The notes below the pieces were generated by a model. It was not told the origin of the DNA and made no database searches. It was given only the letters and a program-made list of their open reading frames with translations. From assembly GCA_017396865.1 (NCBI GenBank), contig JAFQKO010000076.1, positions 1-35,015 of the forward strand: DNA of 35,015 nt, given 5' to 3'. Source of the DNA: Clostridia bacterium (lineage in GTDB: Bacteria; Bacillota_A; Clostridia; Oscillospirales; QAKW01). The position numbers and the translations under genes were made by a program. Positions 32,718-35,015 of the stretch are shown here, piece by piece. Each line of letters opens with the position of its first letter. Position 1 is the first letter of the stretch.

Positions 32718-32746
32718 TTGATTTTCTGTTTCCATTATAGTATAAT
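32718..32746 (+). promoter_or_regulatory. Promoter of the Crp/Fnr regulator gene
   Basis: TTGATT at 32718-32723, a 17-bp spacer and TATAAT at 32741-32746. Its -10 box is one base from the divergent ldhA -10 box, so the two promoters overlap and compete. Confidence 0.75.
32734..32739 (-). promoter_or_regulatory. -10 element of the ldhA promoter, no recognisable -35
   Basis: TATAAT on the minus strand. The bases 17-18 bp upstream show no TTGACA-like hexamer, which is typical of activator-dependent promoters. Confidence 0.55.
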
Positions 32747-32760
32747 GTACCCAATATTTC

Positions 32761-32776
32761 TGTTGAATTTTCAACA
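32761..32776. promoter_or_regulatory. Palindromic operator, probable Crp/Fnr-family binding site
   Basis: TGTTGAATTTTCAACA: 7-bp perfect arms around two central bases. Its centre is 41.5 bp upstream of the inferred ldhA start (7 bases past the -10) and about 16 bp downstream of the inferred regulator start. Confidence 0.65.
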
Positions 32777-32789
32777 AAAGGGAAGAAAA

Positions 32790-33449
32790 ATGAAAAAATA
32801 TTTGGAAATCATAAAAAAATGCCCGCTCTTTGCATCGATCGAGGAGCAGGAGCTGTTTCGCTTGCTGGACTGCCTCGGTGCAAAGGTGGAGCATTTTGAT
32901 AAAAAGTATACGATTATGGCGGAGGGCAACCCTGCCAAATGGATCGGTATCGTTTTGGAGGGCTCGGCGCAGATTTTGCAGATCGATTATTACGGCAATC
33001 GCAGCATTCTGAGCGATCTTCAGCCTGCCGAGGTGTTTGCCGAGGCCTTTGCCTGCGCCGAGATCCCGTCGATCCCGGTTACCGTGGTGGCCAATGAGCC
33101 CTGCACGGTCATGCTGATCAATAGTGATCATATTCTGCATACCTGCTCCAATCGGTGCGGCTTTCATCAGCAGTTGATTTTCAATTTGATGAAGGATCTG
33201 GCAACCAAAACGCTGATTTTCCATCAAAAGCTTGAAATTTTAGCCAAACGAACCACGCGTGATAAGCTGATGACCTACCTGATGCTTTGTGCCAAAAGGG
33301 CGGGAGGGAGCAAATTTTTTATTCCCTTCGACCGTCAGGAGCTGGCCGACTACCTGGAGGTCGACCGTAGCGGCCTTTCTGCCGAGATCAGCAAGCTGCG
33401 CAAGGAGGGCGTTTTAAAGAGTGATAAAAAGCAATTTGAATTGCTGTAA
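32790..33449 (+). CDS. Crp/Fnr-family transcriptional regulator
   Basis: The ATG at 32790 follows AAAGGGAAG; 219 residues. The N-terminal cyclic-nucleotide-binding-like beta-roll (~10-115) is followed by a dimerisation helix and a winged-helix domain (~165-210) with ELADYLEVDRSGLSAEISKL, the Crp-type recognition helix. No N-terminal cysteine cluster of the FNR type is seen, and the effector is unknown; HcpR- or PrfA-like subgroups are possible. It is divergent from ldhA-ferredoxin with a palindrome between them, so these genes are its likely targets. Confidence 0.92.
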   Translation: MKKYLEIIKKCPLFASIEEQELFRLLDCLGAKVEHFDKKYTIMAEGNPAKWIGIVLEGSAQILQIDYYGNRSILSDLQPAEVFAEAFACAEIPSIPVTVVANEPCTVMLINSDHILHTCSNRCGFHQQLIFNLMKDLATKTLIFHQKLEILAKRTTRDKLMTYLMLCAKRAGGSKFFIPFDRQELADYLEVDRSGLSAEISKLRKEGVLKSDKKQFELL

Positions 33450-33452
33450 GAA

Positions 33453-33483
33453 AAAATGGCAGGTATGAAACCTGCCATTTTTG
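33453..33483. terminator. Bidirectional terminator between the regulator gene and galK
   Basis: An 11-bp stem (33453-33463 with 33471-33481) with a 7-nt loop and A- and T-rich flanks. Confidence 0.88.
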
Positions 33484-33487
33484 CGTT

Positions 33488-34723
33488 TTATAATTTGATG
33501 GGTCCGTAGGGGCGAACCTGCAAGACGCAGCTGCTGCCCTCGCCGAAGATGCGGTTCATTTCGGCAACGTAAGCCTCAGCCATGTCGTTGGGCGCGTAGG
33601 CCTGAATGGTGCCGCCGAAGCCGCCGCCGTGTACCCGCCATGCACCCTTGCCGCCGAGCATCTTCTGGGTGATGCAGAGGGCTAAGCTGATGGCCTGAGA
33701 GGTGGGAGCACGGTCGGAATAGATGTTCTGTAAGTACATATAGGAGGAGGCACCCGAAGCGCAAACGATCTGCTTGAAGGCTTCAAAGTCCTTGCTCTCC
33801 AGCGCATCATGCAGGGCATCCACACGATCGTTTTCCAAGAAATAATGGAAGGCGCGGATCAAAGCACGCTCCGAAAGGGTTTCCCGCAGCTCGGGCAGCT
33901 TGGCCTCAAATTCCGCTAAGGTTACCTCCCGCAGATATTCCTTGCCGAAGGCCTTGGCAACGCCCTGCATTTCCGACTTGATGGCCACGTAATCGGCGGT
34001 CAGATCTGCATGGTCGCTGTGTACGTCGGTAATGACCATGCTGTAACCGGTGGAAGCAAAATCAAAGTGGGTGGGGCGAACGATGGGGTCGGCGGGGTTT
34101 TCGAAGTCGATGGCGATCATACCGCCGAATGCGCAGGAAAGCTGATCCAAAAGACCACTGGCCTTGCCGAAATAAACGTTTTCTGCGTATTGGGAAATAA
34201 TGGCCATAACCTTGGGATCCATCTTGCCGTCGTTGTAGAGGTGGTCAAGGATGGCAACCATCGCCACCTCGAAGGCGGCAGAGGAGGAAAGGCCGGAGCC
34301 CTTGGAAACGTTGTTGGTGGTGTAGGCGTTGAAGCCGCCGATGTTGAAGCCCAGCTCCTTCATCTTGTTGGCAACGCCCCGCATCAGGCCTGCGGAATCG
34401 CCCTTTTCCTCTTCACGCAGAACGGTGTCGGCGGTGTCCACCTCAACAGCAGGAAAGCCGTCGGCCAGAATGCAGATCTTGCCGTCCTCGCGGGGGTCAA
34501 CAAAGGCCAGCAGATCGAGGGTAATGGAGGCGCCCACCGCCTTGCCCATGTTGTGGTCGGTGTGGTTGCCGCAGATCTCGCTGCGTCCGGGGGCGGAAAT
34601 GATCATTTTATGTTCGGAACCGAATAATTCGGCAAAGCGTGCGGCGGCTGCGTTGTACCGCGCTTCCTGCATTGCCCATTGGTTTTCGGGATAAAGCTCT
34701 TTAGCAAGATTGGGAAAATTCAT
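33488..34723 (-). CDS. galK: Galactokinase, GHMP family, variant substrate motif
   Basis: 411 residues with AAAGGAG upstream. GHMP kinase motifs: PGRSEICGNHTDHN near residues 44-57 (galactokinase signature region), SKGSGLSSSAAFEV (phosphate-binding loop) and HGGGFGGT near the C terminus. The enzyme phosphorylates galactose at C1 with ATP, the first committed step of the Leloir pathway. The usual GEHTDY is GNHTDH here, so the sugar-contacting glutamate is replaced. The protein has about 30 extra N-terminal residues compared with E. coli GalK. It diverges from galT, which supports a galactose-utilisation role. It could be a related sugar kinase. Confidence 0.9.
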   Translation of the reverse strand: MNFPNLAKELYPENQWAMQEARYNAAAARFAELFGSEHKMIISAPGRSEICGNHTDHNMGKAVGASITLDLLAFVDPREDGKICILADGFPAVEVDTADTVLREEEKGDSAGLMRGVANKMKELGFNIGGFNAYTTNNVSKGSGLSSSAAFEVAMVAILDHLYNDGKMDPKVMAIISQYAENVYFGKASGLLDQLSCAFGGMIAIDFENPADPIVRPTHFDFASTGYSMVITDVHSDHADLTADYVAIKSEMQGVAKAFGKEYLREVTLAEFEAKLPELRETLSERALIRAFHYFLENDRVDALHDALESKDFEAFKQIVCASGASSYMYLQNIYSDRAPTSQAISLALCITQKMLGGKGAWRVHGGGFGGTIQAYAPNDMAEAYVAEMNRIFGEGSSCVLQVRPYGPIKL

Positions 34724-34758
34724 GGAAGATACTCCTTTGCTGAAATTTAATCGCTAAT

Positions 34759-34787
34759 ATTTTAACAAAAAAACAAGTTAAAGTAAA
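34759..34787 (-). promoter_or_regulatory. Candidate galK promoter
   Basis: On the minus strand TTTACT (34787-34782), 17-bp spacer, TAAAAT (34764-34759). No clear operator is seen in the 142-bp galK-galT gap; a galT -10 may be TAAAAT at 34829-34834 with a poor -35. Confidence 0.45.
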
Positions 34788-34865
34788 GTATTTCCGAAAA
34801 TAATGTTTCATTTTTTAAAAAAGTGTGATAAAATAATAGAAAATTTTCCCAACGAGGTGCTTGAA

Positions 34866-35015
34866 ATGAAACGATACATAGAAGGCTTACTGCAATATGC
34901 GCTGAAAACCAAGCTGCTGGATCCCCGCGATACCATCTATACCCGTAACCGCCTGCTGGAGCTGTTGGAGCTGGAGGGCTATGATGCCGCCGAGGTAGAG
35001 CCTGCCGACTGTGGC
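34866..35015 (+). CDS. galT: UDP-glucose--hexose-1-phosphate uridylyltransferase, N-terminal fragment (cut by window end)
   Basis: Only the first 50 codons are inside the window. The ATG at 34866 follows GAGGTG. LLQYALKTKLL and DTIYTRNRLLELL match the N terminus of the Firmicutes-type GalT. The enzyme exchanges UMP between UDP-glucose and galactose-1-phosphate. Its catalytic histidine region lies beyond the window. Placement divergent to galK supports the call. Confidence 0.85.
   Translation, partial: MKRYIEGLLQYALKTKLLDPRDTIYTRNRLLELLELEGYDAAEVEPADCG

Noticed and set aside
31671..33227. 518-residue fusion reading of the D-lactate dehydrogenase frame.
   Set aside because: The extra N-terminal part is antisense to the Crp/Fnr gene and covers the divergent promoters; the ATG at 32705 has a strong Shine-Dalgarno site and matches the LdhA N terminus.

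Overview
The window looks like chromosome of a low-to-medium GC Gram-positive anaerobe of the Clostridia, most likely a gut member of the Oscillospirales. This rests on four things seen in the sequence: S-layer-homology (SLH) domains, the Firmicutes gene order lepB-rbgA-rnhB-yraN, tig-clpP followed by clpX, and LdhA, DUF1540 and Crp/Fnr genes typical of fermentative clostridia. The genus is an inference. No phage, plasmid, insertion-sequence or CRISPR signature was found.

Left part (1-20.8 kb): the 3' end of an SLH-anchored secreted protein is followed by three giant paralogous secreted proteins of about 1,940 residues each. In all three the order is signal peptide, beta-helix-like domain, three-helix (FIVAR-like) module, GLUG-type repeats, InlB/Flg_new-type repeat, more GLUG-type repeats, a complete endonuclease/exonuclease/phosphatase (EEP) domain set inside that scaffold, further beta modules and a shared C-terminal domain. 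Each gene has its own promoter and intrinsic terminator. A gene for an M20 amidohydrolase sits between the second and third copies.

Middle part (20.8-29.0 kb): mostly housekeeping. A tightly overlapping operon encodes signal peptidase I, the ribosome-assembly GTPase RbgA, RNase HII, YraN and an M19 dipeptidase. A small DUF1540 gene lies opposite and diverges from a metallophosphoesterase gene. Trigger factor, ClpP, ClpX and a YfbR-like 5'-deoxynucleotidase follow.

29.04-29.57 kb is a gene-free stretch packed with hairpins. Its core is an array of short stem-loops separated by TGATATA on the left and by its complement on the right, with two mutually exclusive long pairings. It ends in a strong terminator for a tRNA-Gln(CTG) gene on the minus strand.

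Right part (29.7-35 kb): a membrane-anchored phosphodiester-glycosidase (NAGPA) domain protein; a minus-strand ldhA-ferredoxin pair divergent from a Crp/Fnr-family regulator; and galK divergent from a truncated galT. The ldhA/regulator gap holds a 16-bp palindrome centred at -41.5 of the inferred ldhA start and just downstream of the regulator's own start. This suggests activation of ldhA together with autorepression.

Best candidates for something undescribed are the triplicated EEP-in-beta-helix surface proteins, the TGATATA hairpin array and the ldhA/Crp-Fnr switch. All functions were read from motifs by eye; no database search was run.
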